Assembly: GCA_002730485.1 (NCBI GenBank)
Contig: PCAH01000109.1
Coordinates: 1-13,616, forward strand
Direction of reading: 5' to 3'
DNA: 13,616 nt
Source of the DNA: Dehalococcoidia bacterium
GTDB taxonomy: Bacteria > Chloroflexota > Dehalococcoidia > UBA3495
Under the pieces are notes generated by a model. It saw nothing but the letters and a program-made list of their open reading frames with translations. It ran no database searches and was not told where the DNA came from. Both the position numbers and the translations under genes were made by a program. The first letter of the stretch is position 1. Each line of letters begins with the position of its first letter. This document shows positions 13,451 through 13,616 of this stretch, one piece after another.

Positions 13451-13616
13451 GTCATTCACTCAATTTTCAGTCTCGTACCACCGAGTGAAAGAATACCACG
13501 GCTTTTCTGCCGTTTCGGGTTGCTCCCAACTGGCATCGGCCCGATTGACTACGCACATCCCAGCTTTTAGACTTGCCTCGCAAACCCAGACACAAAATAA
13601 ATCGTCTGTCTCCAGA

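Noticed and set aside
1..13616. CRISPR array, insertion sequence or phage genes
   Set aside because: I saw no regularly spaced repeats, no transposase or integrase, and no terminal inverted repeats with target duplications.

Overview
The window looks like bacterial chromosome, most likely from an uncultured marine or environmental bacterium. The mix of flavin monooxygenases, a crotonase, a MetX-like hydrolase, a VOC protein and an Asp/Glu-racemase, plus a GEFTLIELLVVVGII-type pilin, resembles Chloroflexota of the SAR202/Dehalococcoidia kind. That assignment rests on gene flavour only and is an inference. Both strands are used, in short operons.

Layout. 1-1510 (+): the 3' half of moaA, then rnhA, then moaC, giving molybdopterin cofactor steps with an RNase HI between them. 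1596-4236: two divergently transcribed flavin monooxygenase/acyl-CoA dehydrogenase-fold paralogues around a 316-base spacer holding back-to-back candidate promoters. 4272-4688 (-): an unrecognised 138-residue protein. 4883-4958 (+): a tRNA with anticodon CAT. 5335 downward (-): a type IV prepilin-like gene whose frame runs antisense into that tRNA and seems to have lost its natural 3' end; its leader has a perfect 10-bp hairpin with a GAAA loop. 5493-5903 (-): a small exported protein with a duplicated Cys-containing unit. 5904-6259: a gene-poor spacer with a CRP/FNR-like palindrome and a tiny ORF behind a perfect Shine-Dalgarno. 6260-7431 (+): an 80-residue protein and an exported membrane protein that probably starts at a non-ATG codon, closed by a clear intrinsic terminator at 7477-7517.

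7564-10203 (+) is the most interesting part: a VOC protein, an Asp/Glu-racemase/maleate-isomerase-like protein with only one of the two usual cysteines, and a gene that appears as two ORFs but is one reading frame. The two halves are joined through an in-frame TGA at 9424-9426. Homology to the GrdB/PrdB selenoprotein family, a U-P-A-C motif and a SECIS-like hairpin directly after the TGA all say this TGA is read as selenocysteine. The full product is about 419 residues.

10239-13450 (-) is a convergent, probably co-transcribed set: MetX-like alpha/beta hydrolase, crotonase, MFS transporter. With the + strand cluster it suggests uptake and breakdown of an organic or acyl-CoA-linked substrate that the sequence does not identify. 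13451-13616 holds no gene that I can see.
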